Shown: positions 35,309-42,007 of the stretch, one piece after another
Numbering within the stretch: position 1 is the stretch's first letter
Layout: each line of letters starts with the position of its first letter
Assembly: GCF_030625865.1 (NCBI RefSeq)
Contig: NZ_DAOUQB010000003.1
Location: forward strand, 43,729-107,728
Reading direction: 5' to 3'
Length of the DNA stretch: 64,000 bases
From: Anaerotignum sp.
GTDB taxonomy: Bacteria > Bacillota > Clostridia > Lachnospirales > Anaerotignaceae
Translations under genes and position numbers: made by a program
Notes under the pieces: model-generated
The model's input: the letters and a program-made list of their open reading frames with translations, nothing else
Database searches by the model: none
What the model was told of the DNA's origin: nothing

Positions 35309-36217
35309 GTGGGCGGCAAAAAAGCCCTCCGCAATATCATTTACCGGCTCTTCCCCAAGGACTTCGGCAGATACATCGAAATCTTCGGCGGTGGGGGTTG
35401 GGTGTTGTTCGGCAGGCCTCCGGACTGTAAGGGTATGGAGGTCTATAACGACTTTAACGGCAACCTGACCAACCTGTTCTACTGCGTAAAAAACAGAACT
35501 CTGGCATTTTTGAAGCAGCTGGGCTTCCTGCCCCTTAACTCCCGGCATGAATTTGGTGTGCTGCGCCGCTTCTTTGAAAAAGATGAATTCGATTCCGAAT
35601 ACCTAAAAGAGGAATTGGAACTGGCGCAGCAGAATCTCTCCTCGCCTGAGTTTGAGGAAATCAAAGCCATTCTTATGGAGCAGGCAGAGCCAAGCGATGT
35701 GTGGCGAGCAGCGGCTTTTTTTAAGCTCATCCGCTACAGCTACGGCAGTGGTTGCACTTCCTATGGCTGCCAACCCTTTGACATCCGCAAGGTGTTCGCC
35801 GTTATATGGGAGGCATCAAGGCGGCTTACGGATACCGTGGTGGAAAATAAGGACTTTGAGGCATTGATCCGGCAGTATGACCGGGACGATGCCTTTTTTT
35901 ATTGCGATCCGCCGTATTACATGACCGAGGGTCACTATGCGGTGGAATTCCTGAAAACCGATCACCAGCGGCTCCGGGATGCACTGGCGAGCAGCAGGGG
36001 CAAGTGGATGGTCAGCTACAATGACTGTGAATTCATCCGGGAGCTGTATCGGAATTACACCATCACCCCAGTTACACGTCTGAGCAATCTGGCGCAGCGG
36101 TACGAGGGCGGCTGTGAGTACCCGGAGGTCATCATTACCAACTACGATCCCAAGGATCGGGAAAAGGATACGTTTCAATTAAACCTATTTGATTTCGGAG
36201 GTGAATACGAAGAATGA
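35309..36217 (+). CDS. DNA adenine methylase (D12 class) with a disrupted start
   Basis: A 302-residue open frame of an N6-adenine methyltransferase. SAM-binding 'EIFGGGGWVLFG' and catalytic 'FYCDPPYY' are intact. Family members normally start 'M-x-SFISWVGGKKALR'. Here the residues N-S-F-I-S-W are encoded upstream (35291-35308), but the ATG at 35281, which follows a perfect GGGAGG site, is one base out of frame (ATGG instead of ATG). Translation from it stops at TAG after four codons. The gene must therefore use the internal GTG at 35309, or is inactive. It overlaps the following ATG by four bases. Confidence 0.8.
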   Translation: MGGKKALRNIIYRLFPKDFGRYIEIFGGGGWVLFGRPPDCKGMEVYNDFNGNLTNLFYCVKNRTLAFLKQLGFLPLNSRHEFGVLRRFFEKDEFDSEYLKEELELAQQNLSSPEFEEIKAILMEQAEPSDVWRAAAFFKLIRYSYGSGCTSYGCQPFDIRKVFAVIWEASRRLTDTVVENKDFEALIRQYDRDDAFFYCDPPYYMTEGHYAVEFLKTDHQRLRDALASSRGKWMVSYNDCEFIRELYRNYTITPVTRLSNLAQRYEGGCEYPEVIITNYDPKDREKDTFQLNLFDFGGEYEE

Positions 36218-36363
36218 CTGGACTTGAAAAAATCCGCTGGGCAAAAGCCTTGCTTGAGGAAGAAAGCGGTGGTGCCTATCAGTTTGTGGTGGGCAATGTT
36301 CACGATGACCTGTATTTGGATTGCGGCGCTCAAACCAATATTACGACCTACAAGATACCTTAG
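36214..36363 (+). pseudogene. Truncated mobile-element gene fused to intron debris
   Basis: A 49-codon frame coupled to the methylase by ATGA ('TGLEKIRWAKALLEEESGGAYQF...'). Its last 10-15 residues lie over DNA that in another frame encodes a group II intron reverse transcriptase fragment, so the original gene was cut there. The original function is not recognisable. Confidence 0.45.
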
Positions 36364-36452
36364 ATATTCTTTATGCGGATAGTCAAAAGGGTAAAATGTT
36401 CAAAAATCTAATGCCGTTAATCACAGCGGAAGAAAATATAATAAGGAAATAG
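36339..36452 (+). pseudogene. Fragment of a group II intron reverse transcriptase
   Basis: The frame beginning at 36339 reads 'YYDLQDTLDILYADSQKG' and continues 'MFKNLMPLITAEENI', which corresponds to the N-terminal region of LtrA-type reverse transcriptases ('YYDMQ...LY..S..G..F..L...I.S.ENI'). Start and catalytic domains are missing. Call made by eye. Confidence 0.5.
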
Positions 36453-37378
36453 CGGAACTCACCAAGCAGAGTCTGGTACTGAATCGTCTTAGGACGAAAG
36501 GTTACATGGACTCTGCTATTTTTATGCAGAAAAACAATGAAATCAACCAGCAGCTCGACCTCCTGAAGCGGAACCGCTGCAAACTTCTGGAAAGCGATGC
36601 GGATATGTGAGTTGTCAAGTTTCATAAACTTTGCTTTGACAAGCTCGGCGGGGTAGTCGTCCCCGGCGATACGCAGCGTCTTTCTTGCGGTGCAAATGGT
36701 TTCAAGCATGATTTCCACGATTTCGTCCAAACGGTCGCGGTCAATGGTGTTGTCCGCTGCAAGGTGTTCATACTCGATATTGTCCTTGATGATTTCACGG
36801 TATATCTCTACTGCGCTTTGTGTTGACGCTTCCTTTCTGTTCCTTTCCGGCGGCGTAGCCGCTGCGTCCTCGTCCAAAGGCAAGGGATTTAGGGAATGGA
36901 TAGGAATGGAATGGGTAATTGATAAATCCGTAATAGATAAATCTTTTTTTGGTAAGTCAGTTCTTTGTATCTCTTTATTTAATTGCATTGGATTTTCCAA
37001 CGTAGGGTTTTCCAACATTGGTTTTTCCTGCGTTGGATTATCCAATATTGGATTTTCCAATGTAGGTAAATCCAAGTTAGGCGGCTGTGGCTGTTCGTAA
37101 ATCACATAGTCCGCGCCCTGCAAGCGTCCTTTCTCGTCGCGCTCCCGTGAACGGTTGATATATCCGGCGCGTTCCAGTTCCCGCACCGCTTCACGGATAG
37201 CGTCGATTTTCTCCCGGTTGATAAGGGACAGCCCCGCAAGGGTATAGTCCCAATCCTCCGGCAAGGACAGCATTTGCGACAAAAGCCCTTTTGCCTTTAG
37301 TGTCAGTTCTTTGTTGCGTAGGTGGTGGTTGCTCATTACGGTATAGCCTTTGTTGCGCTCTACCCGGAAAACTGCCAT
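36383..37378 (-). CDS. RepA/DUF6017-type mobile-element replication protein with foreign C-terminus
   Basis: A 331-residue frame. The N-terminal 100 residues are a winged-helix replication-initiator-like domain ('RNKGYTVMSNHHLRNKELTLKAKGLLSQMLSLP', 'INREKIDAIREAVRELERAGYI'). A repetitive linker follows (LENPTLENP, LDNPTQEKP), then a conserved C-terminal module up to 'KLDNSHIR'. The last 60-70 residues are read antisense through the recombinase and RT fragments, so the true C-terminus is lost. Start: ATG at 37378 with AAAGGAGC. It is opposite in direction to the preceding genes and GC-rich. Confidence 0.7.
   Translation of the reverse strand: MAVFRVERNKGYTVMSNHHLRNKELTLKAKGLLSQMLSLPEDWDYTLAGLSLINREKIDAIREAVRELERAGYINRSRERDEKGRLQGADYVIYEQPQPPNLDLPTLENPILDNPTQEKPMLENPTLENPMQLNKEIQRTDLPKKDLSITDLSITHSIPIHSLNPLPLDEDAAATPPERNRKEASTQSAVEIYREIIKDNIEYEHLAADNTIDRDRLDEIVEIMLETICTARKTLRIAGDDYPAELVKAKFMKLDNSHIRIAFQKFAAVPLQEVELLVDFIVFLHKNSRVHVTFRPKTIQYQTLLGEFRYFLIIFSSAVINGIRFLNILPF
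36419..36610 (+). pseudogene. C-terminal fragment of a serine site-specific recombinase
   Basis: A frame of 63 codons containing 'EIAELTKQSLVLNRLRTKGY' then 'FMQKNNEINQQLDLLKRNR', the coiled-coil region typical of large serine recombinases of conjugative elements. No catalytic domain is present. It overlaps the RT fragment in a different frame and runs antisense to the 3' end of the gene at 37378. Confidence 0.5.
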
Positions 37379-37465
37379 AGCTTTATCAGCTCCTTTCTCT
37401 GTGGATTTGTCACGCGATAGAACGCCGTTTTGAGGGGAAAAGGTATAAACACCTTGCCAAGTCAA

Positions 37466-37844
37466 AACCGCACCAAAAAAGCCGCATGATACAAGGCTTT
37501 ATTTGCCCCTATTGCGTGACATAAGGGCATAAAAAAACGCCGCAGATTTTATAGAAAAATCCACGGCGCAAGCGCGTAATTGCTTTTTAGTTTTTGCGGT
37601 GCTATAATAATTTTAACACCTTTGCGGAGCTTTTTTGATGTAAATGTTGTTTATCGACTGCCACAAACCCAGTGTTCATGCGGCTTTGCGGGCAAATGCT
37701 GTAACAGCACTCGCACCACAAGAAAGTCATGTATGAGGATTTGAACTTATACATGACTTTTAGTTTTAGTAGTGATATAACTAAGAAAAATACAGGTTAT
37801 TTATAATCAATGTATAAATAATAGATGAACTTTGGAGGGGCTTG
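37466..37844. other. Intergenic region upstream of the RepA-like gene
   Basis: Contains an interrupted CGCCG / CGGCG hairpin (about 37540-37568). A TATAAT on the plus strand (37602-37607) lies within a stretch whose minus strand reads TTAAAATTATTATAG. A piece at about 37667-37697 (CCCAGTGTTCATGCGGCTTTGCGGG) resembles part of repeat copy A. No gene was recognised. Confidence 0.4.
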
Positions 37845-38168
37845 GTGGAAAAGATTTTGGTACTAACAATTAGTATGGTTCTAATTGTTTCAGGGTGTAG
37901 TGCCGTGAAGCCTAATGCTGAGTCACCATCAACACCTCAGGACGAAGCAGCTAAATCCTGTAAGATTGAAGTGCTATCTGCATAAGATGATACATTACTT
38001 AAAACTATTGATGATCAAGATACGATTAATATATTTTTTCATACGGATGGGTGGAAAGAGGTTGATCCACCTACACAAAGTTTAGTTCCAGAATATAGAT
38101 TAGTTGTTTATCAAGAAAAGACGCTATTAGCCGGACAAGATTCTAACACAGGGCGCGTAAAAGATTAG
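37845..38168 (+). pseudogene. Lipoprotein gene with internal stop, truncated at repeat copy C
   Basis: From a GTG with GGAGG six bases upstream, the frame encodes a lipoprotein signal ('ILVLTISMVLIVSGCSA', lipobox Cys at about 21), then 25 residues, a TAA at 37983, and then continues in the same frame for 60 more codons ('DDTLLKTIDDQDTINIFF', 'LVPEYRLVVYQEKTLLAGQ') until TAG at the start of repeat copy C. The continuous protein sequence across the stop shows that the gene decayed by a point mutation and lost its 3' end. Confidence 0.7.
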
Positions 38169-38225
38169 GCCAAAATAGATGCACCTTGCTTTTTAAGAAA
38201 AAAGCAGGGGGGACGAAATCAGTCT
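38163..38225 (+). repeat. Direct repeat copy C (internally deleted)
   Basis: GATTAGGCCAAAATAGAT continues with GCACCTTGCTTTTTAAGAAAAAAGCAGG and GAAATCAGTCTGG. In copy A the first block (33858-33875) and the second (33951 onward) are about 80 bases apart, each ending or starting at ATAGAT. Copy C is therefore a deletion between the two ATAGAT sites. Confidence 0.65.
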
Positions 38226-38265
38226 GGTATTTCTATAAGATGGCTTGAATGAAAGGAGGGCTAAC

Positions 38266-38685
38266 ATGGAAAATAAAGAGAAAATTATTAGCCTTTGGTT
38301 TGATATGTGGTTAAAAAAGCAGGATTTAGGAATTGCAGAAATTTTTTCAAATGACGCAGTTTACATTGAAAGTTGGGGGCCCCAATATAAAGGCGTTGAA
38401 AAAATTAAGCAGTGGTTTACTGAATGGAATACCCGTGGAAATGTACTAGTGTGGGACATTAAGCAGTACTTTCATAAAGGAAACCAAACAATTGTTGAGT
38501 GGTATTTTAAGAATACCATGAATGATGGAAAGGTTGAAGCCTTTGATGGCGTTTCCATTATTAAATGGACAAAGTATGGTAAAATTTGCTTCTTGCAAGA
38601 ATTTGGATGCAATATTAATAACTATGACCCATATCAAGATGGTTTGCGTCCACAATTAAGAGATGAAGAAACAATGTGGTTTTAA
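38266..38685 (+). CDS. Nuclear transport factor 2-like (SnoaL-like) protein
   Basis: A 139-residue cystatin-cone fold protein: 'EKIISLWFDMWLKKQDLGIAEIFSNDAVYIESWGPQYKGVEKI' is the typical NTF2/SnoaL N-terminus, and 'FDGVSIIKWTKYGKICFLQEFG' the sheet end. The pocket binds small ligands in relatives; substrate unknown. ATG with AAAGGAGGG. Faces the YeiL-like gene. Confidence 0.85.
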   Translation: MENKEKIISLWFDMWLKKQDLGIAEIFSNDAVYIESWGPQYKGVEKIKQWFTEWNTRGNVLVWDIKQYFHKGNQTIVEWYFKNTMNDGKVEAFDGVSIIKWTKYGKICFLQEFGCNINNYDPYQDGLRPQLRDEETMWF

Positions 38686-38779
38686 ATATATCCCGCTTTG
38701 TTGGCAAAGCGGAATGCAGCATAATCAGAACCTACAACTAAATTAATCAAATGTATTTTTGCTTTTTATGAATACATCT

Positions 38780-39445
38780 TTATTTTTTGTCTGCCACCTC
38801 TCGCAACCTATCAACATTCTCAATATAATAGCCTTGCGCTGTTTTCTTCAAAATCCCTTTTTTTACAAATTCTGCAATTACATATAATAGATGTCTATAA
38901 GTCACCCCTAGAAATTCTGCAACTTCTGTATGCTTTTCTCGGTATAAGCGATTATTAGAAGTGGTCAATATGAATGTGGCAAGGCGAACTTCAAGTGTAT
39001 ATGATTGATTTTTGGCATAATTGGACGTGTTTCCAATGGCTTTTTTACTTAAGCTAACACAGAGGTAGCGTAGGAATTTATTATCATTCAACAGTTGACC
39101 TTTACAAGCACTGGCATTAATAGCAAAGCAGATGCAAGTTGTAATGGCTTTTATACCATTGGTAAGCTTTTGTGCTTCTAACAGCTCTATTTCTCCAATA
39201 AAGCATGGCGCATTCATAAAGTTAATCAACGAAATACGTCCATTTTCATGGGATAAAAATAATTTTGCCCGTCCGCTAATTAAATAGTAAAGAGTATTGA
39301 CTTTTTCCCCCTCTTGTAAAATTGTTTCATCAGGTTCAAACTGAACAACCGTCACATATGGCCTAATATCAAAATTAAAGAAATCTGATAAAGGGAAAGG
39401 GGGTTGGTAGTTTTCCTGCTGATTTAGTTTTTGAATCTCTTTCAT
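38780..39445 (-). CDS. Crp/Fnr-family regulator, YeiL-like
   Basis: A 221-residue protein with an N-terminal cyclic-nucleotide-binding-type sensor domain (about 20-130, 'DETILQEGEKVNTLYYLISGRAKLFL', 'APCFIGEIELLE') and a C-terminal helix-turn-helix ('HTEVAEFLGVTYRHLLYVIAEFVKKGIL'). These segments closely follow E. coli YeiL. Cysteines are present in the sensor half (CICFAINASAC). The start ATG at 39445 has GGAG ten bases upstream. It is divergent from a methyltransferase and nucleoside hydrolase gene pair, with a 16-bp palindrome between them. Confidence 0.85.
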   Translation of the reverse strand: MKEIQKLNQQENYQPPFPLSDFFNFDIRPYVTVVQFEPDETILQEGEKVNTLYYLISGRAKLFLSHENGRISLINFMNAPCFIGEIELLEAQKLTNGIKAITTCICFAINASACKGQLLNDNKFLRYLCVSLSKKAIGNTSNYAKNQSYTLEVRLATFILTTSNNRLYREKHTEVAEFLGVTYRHLLYVIAEFVKKGILKKTAQGYYIENVDRLREVADKK

Positions 39446-39464
39446 AAAAATCACGCTCCAAACA

Positions 39465-39480
39465 TATGAGAAATCTCATA
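39465..39480. promoter_or_regulatory. Palindrome between the YeiL-like gene and the methyltransferase gene
   Basis: TATGAGA-AA-TCTCATA, 7-bp perfect arms, 20 bases upstream of the YeiL-like start. It is a good candidate operator for the divergent Crp/Fnr-type regulator; the link is inferred from position. Confidence 0.55.
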
Positions 39481-39531
39481 CCATCATACCAAAAAATTTC
39501 GTATACTGAAAGTACAAAGGAGGATGAAAGT

Positions 39532-40167
39532 ATGGAGCAGAAAAAATACTGGGACGATGTCTCTGATCAGAAGCAATTTACAACACCGTTTCAGGCCGAT
39601 GCATTTTGTAAATATGTGAACAGTTCATCCAGGATTCTGGATGTAGGCTGCGGATATGGGCGTACTTTGGACGAGCTCTATCAAATGGGATTCCATAACC
39701 TGATTGGTATTGATTTTTCAAAAGGTATGATCATACGTGGACAAACTCAGTTTCCCTATCTTGACTTACGTGTTAAGGAAAGCGGTCCTATTGATTTGCC
39801 TGCGGAAAGTGTTGATGCAGTAATTTTATTCGCTGTCCTTACCTGTATACGGGAAAATGCTGAACAGGAAGCCCTTATTTCTGATATCAAACGTGTACTG
39901 AAACCAAATGGCATTCTTTATGTGAATGATTTTTTATTAAACACCGACGAACGCAATTTAACACGATATCAAAAATTCCAGGAAAAATATGATAATTATG
40001 GAGTGTTTCAGCTTCCGGACGGAGCAGTTTGCAGGCATCATGACGAAGTTTGGATAAAGGAACTTCTGTCGGATTTTAAACAGGAAATGTATGAGAACCT
40101 GACGTTTACAACTATGAATGGACATCGTTCCAATGGGTTTTGTTATATTGGGAGAAGGATAATATGA
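39532..40167 (+). CDS. Class I SAM-dependent methyltransferase
   Basis: A 211-residue methyltransferase with 'ILDVGCGYGRTLDELYQMGF' (motif I), 'GIDFSKGMI' (motif II) and 'RVLKPNGILYVNDFLL' (motif III). The substrate is unknown. ATG at 39532 with AAAGGAGG. It overlaps the nucleoside hydrolase start by four bases (ATGA), so the two products probably act together. Confidence 0.87.
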   Translation: MEQKKYWDDVSDQKQFTTPFQADAFCKYVNSSSRILDVGCGYGRTLDELYQMGFHNLIGIDFSKGMIIRGQTQFPYLDLRVKESGPIDLPAESVDAVILFAVLTCIRENAEQEALISDIKRVLKPNGILYVNDFLLNTDERNLTRYQKFQEKYDNYGVFQLPDGAVCRHHDEVWIKELLSDFKQEMYENLTFTTMNGHRSNGFCYIGRRII

Positions 40168-41120
40168 AAATGATATTAGATGTGGATACCGGTATTGATG
40201 ATGCTTTAGCGATAGCCTATGTTCTGGGCACACCTCAGATTGAATTGCTGGGAGTTATCTGTTCTTATGGGAATGTGCAGGCCAGACAGGCAGTGGTAAA
40301 TACAAGAAAAATTCTTTCATTATTCCGTAGGGGAGACATTCCCGTTATATGCGGAGCTGGGCATCCGTTGAGCAAGGAGCGCTTTGAAGTCAGACCATTA
40401 AGTATGAAAGTGCATGGGATGGATGGATTGGGGAATACATTTCTTCCTGTAGATGAAGAAGAAATTAAAACCGATATGGATGTTGCTAAATTTCTGTATG
40501 ATACAGCAACTAGATATGGAGAGGAGCTAACGATAGTCACGGAGGGGCCACTTACGAATCTGGCAGCTGCAGTGAAAAAGTATCCCGATATTGTAAATTG
40601 TGGTATAAAAATTATAATAATGGGAGGAGCGGTTTGCGTAGAGGGAAACATGACACACTGCGCTGAGACGAATATCTATCAAGATATAAAAGCAGCCAAT
40701 ATTGTGTTTTCGAGTGGATTACACTGTACATTAGTAGGCCTTGATATTACCCTGCGGACTTTGCTTACCAGAAACGAAACAAGTGAGTGGCGGAAAACAA
40801 AAACGGCATGGGGAAAATTTCTTGCCGATATGACAGATTACTATATTGCGTTCCATGAGGAAGTACATCCAGAGATGAATGGGTGTGCGCTACATGATCC
40901 GCTGGCTGCTGCCATTGCACTTCGGCCGGAGTTTGTGACAATATTTCCTTGTTGCTTGAAGGTTTTGGAAGAAGGTCCAAATGAAGGACGATGTGTTTTG
41001 GATTTAGTTGCTATGAATCAGGGAACAAAGAATATAGGTCTTTGTGTAGATGTTTCTGTGGAAAAGTTTATTTTGGAATTTAACGCTGCAATCAAGAGAC
41101 TCCTAAAGATTTCTGGTTGA
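40164..41120 (+). CDS. Inosine/uridine-preferring nucleoside hydrolase
   Basis: A 318-residue ribonucleoside hydrolase that splits the N-glycosidic bond of nucleosides. The calcium-binding motif 'DVDTGIDDA' is at 5-13, 'EGPLTNLAAA' and 'KIIIMGGAV' are present, and His-Asp of 'CALHDPLAA' completes the active site. E. coli rihB also lies next to yeiL, so substrate range and control may be similar. Translationally coupled to the methyltransferase. Confidence 0.93.
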   Translation: MKMILDVDTGIDDALAIAYVLGTPQIELLGVICSYGNVQARQAVVNTRKILSLFRRGDIPVICGAGHPLSKERFEVRPLSMKVHGMDGLGNTFLPVDEEEIKTDMDVAKFLYDTATRYGEELTIVTEGPLTNLAAAVKKYPDIVNCGIKIIIMGGAVCVEGNMTHCAETNIYQDIKAANIVFSSGLHCTLVGLDITLRTLLTRNETSEWRKTKTAWGKFLADMTDYYIAFHEEVHPEMNGCALHDPLAAAIALRPEFVTIFPCCLKVLEEGPNEGRCVLDLVAMNQGTKNIGLCVDVSVEKFILEFNAAIKRLLKISG

Positions 41121-41136
41121 CAACCGTGGAGACGTG

Positions 41137-41176
41137 GGCTTGGGGTTGCCCCATTCAAGTTCTGTCATCCACAGCA
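41137..41176 (+). pseudogene. Degenerate 3' fragment of tRNA-Leu (attachment-site remnant)
   Basis: The stretch TTGGGGTTGCCCC...TTCAAGTTCTGTCATCCACAG matches the variable arm, T arm and acceptor 3' strand of the tRNA-Leu at 33770 with several changes. The 5' half is missing, so it cannot fold as a tRNA. Confidence 0.7.
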
Positions 41177-41490
41177 GAGGATTAGGTCAAAATAGATGTA
41201 GGGCTAAAAAAGCCGGTGTTTATGCGACCTTGCGAGGGCTTTGAATAAAAAATTCAAGACCCTCGTTTTTCATTTTAAGCTGAAATCAGTCAGGCAAACA
41301 ATTTAATAAAGCCAAAACCTTACAGGGCAATTTTGAAGCGGCTGTGTTCTTCGCAACTGAAAAACACAGCTGCTTTTTTTGCGCTCAAAATCAAAATGAA
41401 ACGCATGAAAAGCGAACTGCAAACCCTGCGGTTGTTCAGCCCCCTCTTCCCCCATATCTACAGAAAAAACGAATGGGGTGATCATTATTT
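41152..41490 (+). repeat. Direct repeat copy B
   Basis: A diverged copy of 33830-34200 with the same order: tRNA-Leu 3' end, GATTAGGTCAAAATAGAT, the first terminator-like hairpin, the AACACAGC hairpin, and the start of the 171-residue gene. Copy B lacks the CACCCTGC hairpin. The block between copies A and B is 7.3 kb. Confidence 0.8.
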
Positions 41491-41506
41491 GCGTGATTTG
41501 AGATAA
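41405..41506 (+). pseudogene. 5' fragment of a homologue of the 34136 gene
   Basis: 33 codons reading 'KSELQTLRLFSPLFPHIYRK' and 'NEWGD', like residues 2-25 of the protein at 34136, then unrelated residues and TAA. It marks the right end of the homology of repeat B. Confidence 0.7.
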
Positions 41507-41551
41507 TCTTGCATCTTTATTTGTGTTGGTTTTCTTTATGGTAAGATATAA

Positions 41552-41622
41552 ACTACTCAAGTAGTGTTGACAATTTCACACGACTGTGGTAGTGTAAACG
41601 TGTCGACAAAATTACTATAGTA
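41552..41622 (+). promoter_or_regulatory. Promoter and operator region of the BlaI-type gene
   Basis: Two palindromes, ACTACTCAAGTAGT (41552-41565) and TACTATAGTA (41613-41622), flank a TTGACA (41567-41572) and the space to the ribosome site. BlaI/MecI repressors bind dyads with TAC...GTA arms, so both are likely autoregulatory operators. Confidence 0.6.
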
Positions 41623-41638
41623 GCGAGGAGGCTATTGT

Positions 41639-41998
41639 ATGGAAATCAAACTGTTTGATTCTGAATTAAAAATTATGAGTGTCCTTTGGAAGGAAGGCGA
41701 TATGACTGCAAAGAAAATTTCTGTTATCCTCAAAGAGCAGGTTGGCTGGAATATGAATACCACTTATACACTTATCAAAAGGTGCATTAGTAAAGGTGCA
41801 ATTGAACGTAGAGAACCTAATTTTTTGTGCCATGCATTAATTGCACAAGAGCAGGTGCAGGAGCAGGAAACCAAGGAACTGGTAAACAAAGTATTTGATG
41901 GCTCAGTCGATTTACTTTTTGCTTCTCTTTTAAACAGGAAGAAACTGTCCGCAGAGGAAATCGAAAGACTAAAGCAGCTTGTTGATCAATTGAAATGA
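41639..41998 (+). CDS. BlaI/MecI/CopY-family repressor
   Basis: A 119-residue protein with an N-terminal winged helix ('FDSELKIMSVLWKEGDMTAKKI', 'NMNTTYTLIKRCISKGAIER') and a C-terminal dimerisation helix pair ('LSAEEIERLKQLVDQL'). Relatives are cut by the paired M56 membrane protease to relieve repression. ATG with GAGGAGG. It is nine bases upstream of the M56 gene. Confidence 0.93.
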   Translation: MEIKLFDSELKIMSVLWKEGDMTAKKISVILKEQVGWNMNTTYTLIKRCISKGAIERREPNFLCHALIAQEQVQEQETKELVNKVFDGSVDLLFASLLNRKKLSAEEIERLKQLVDQLK

Positions 41999-42007
41999 GG
42001 TGACCGT

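Noticed and set aside
34865..35548. A 227-codon minus-strand frame in the GC-rich island block
   Set aside because: It overlaps the YubB-like and methylase genes antisense; long shadow frames are expected in GC-rich DNA, and there is no recognisable protein pattern.
41137..41176. A second tRNA-Leu gene
   Set aside because: Only the 3' half is present and the T arm and acceptor carry changes; no anticodon arm exists.
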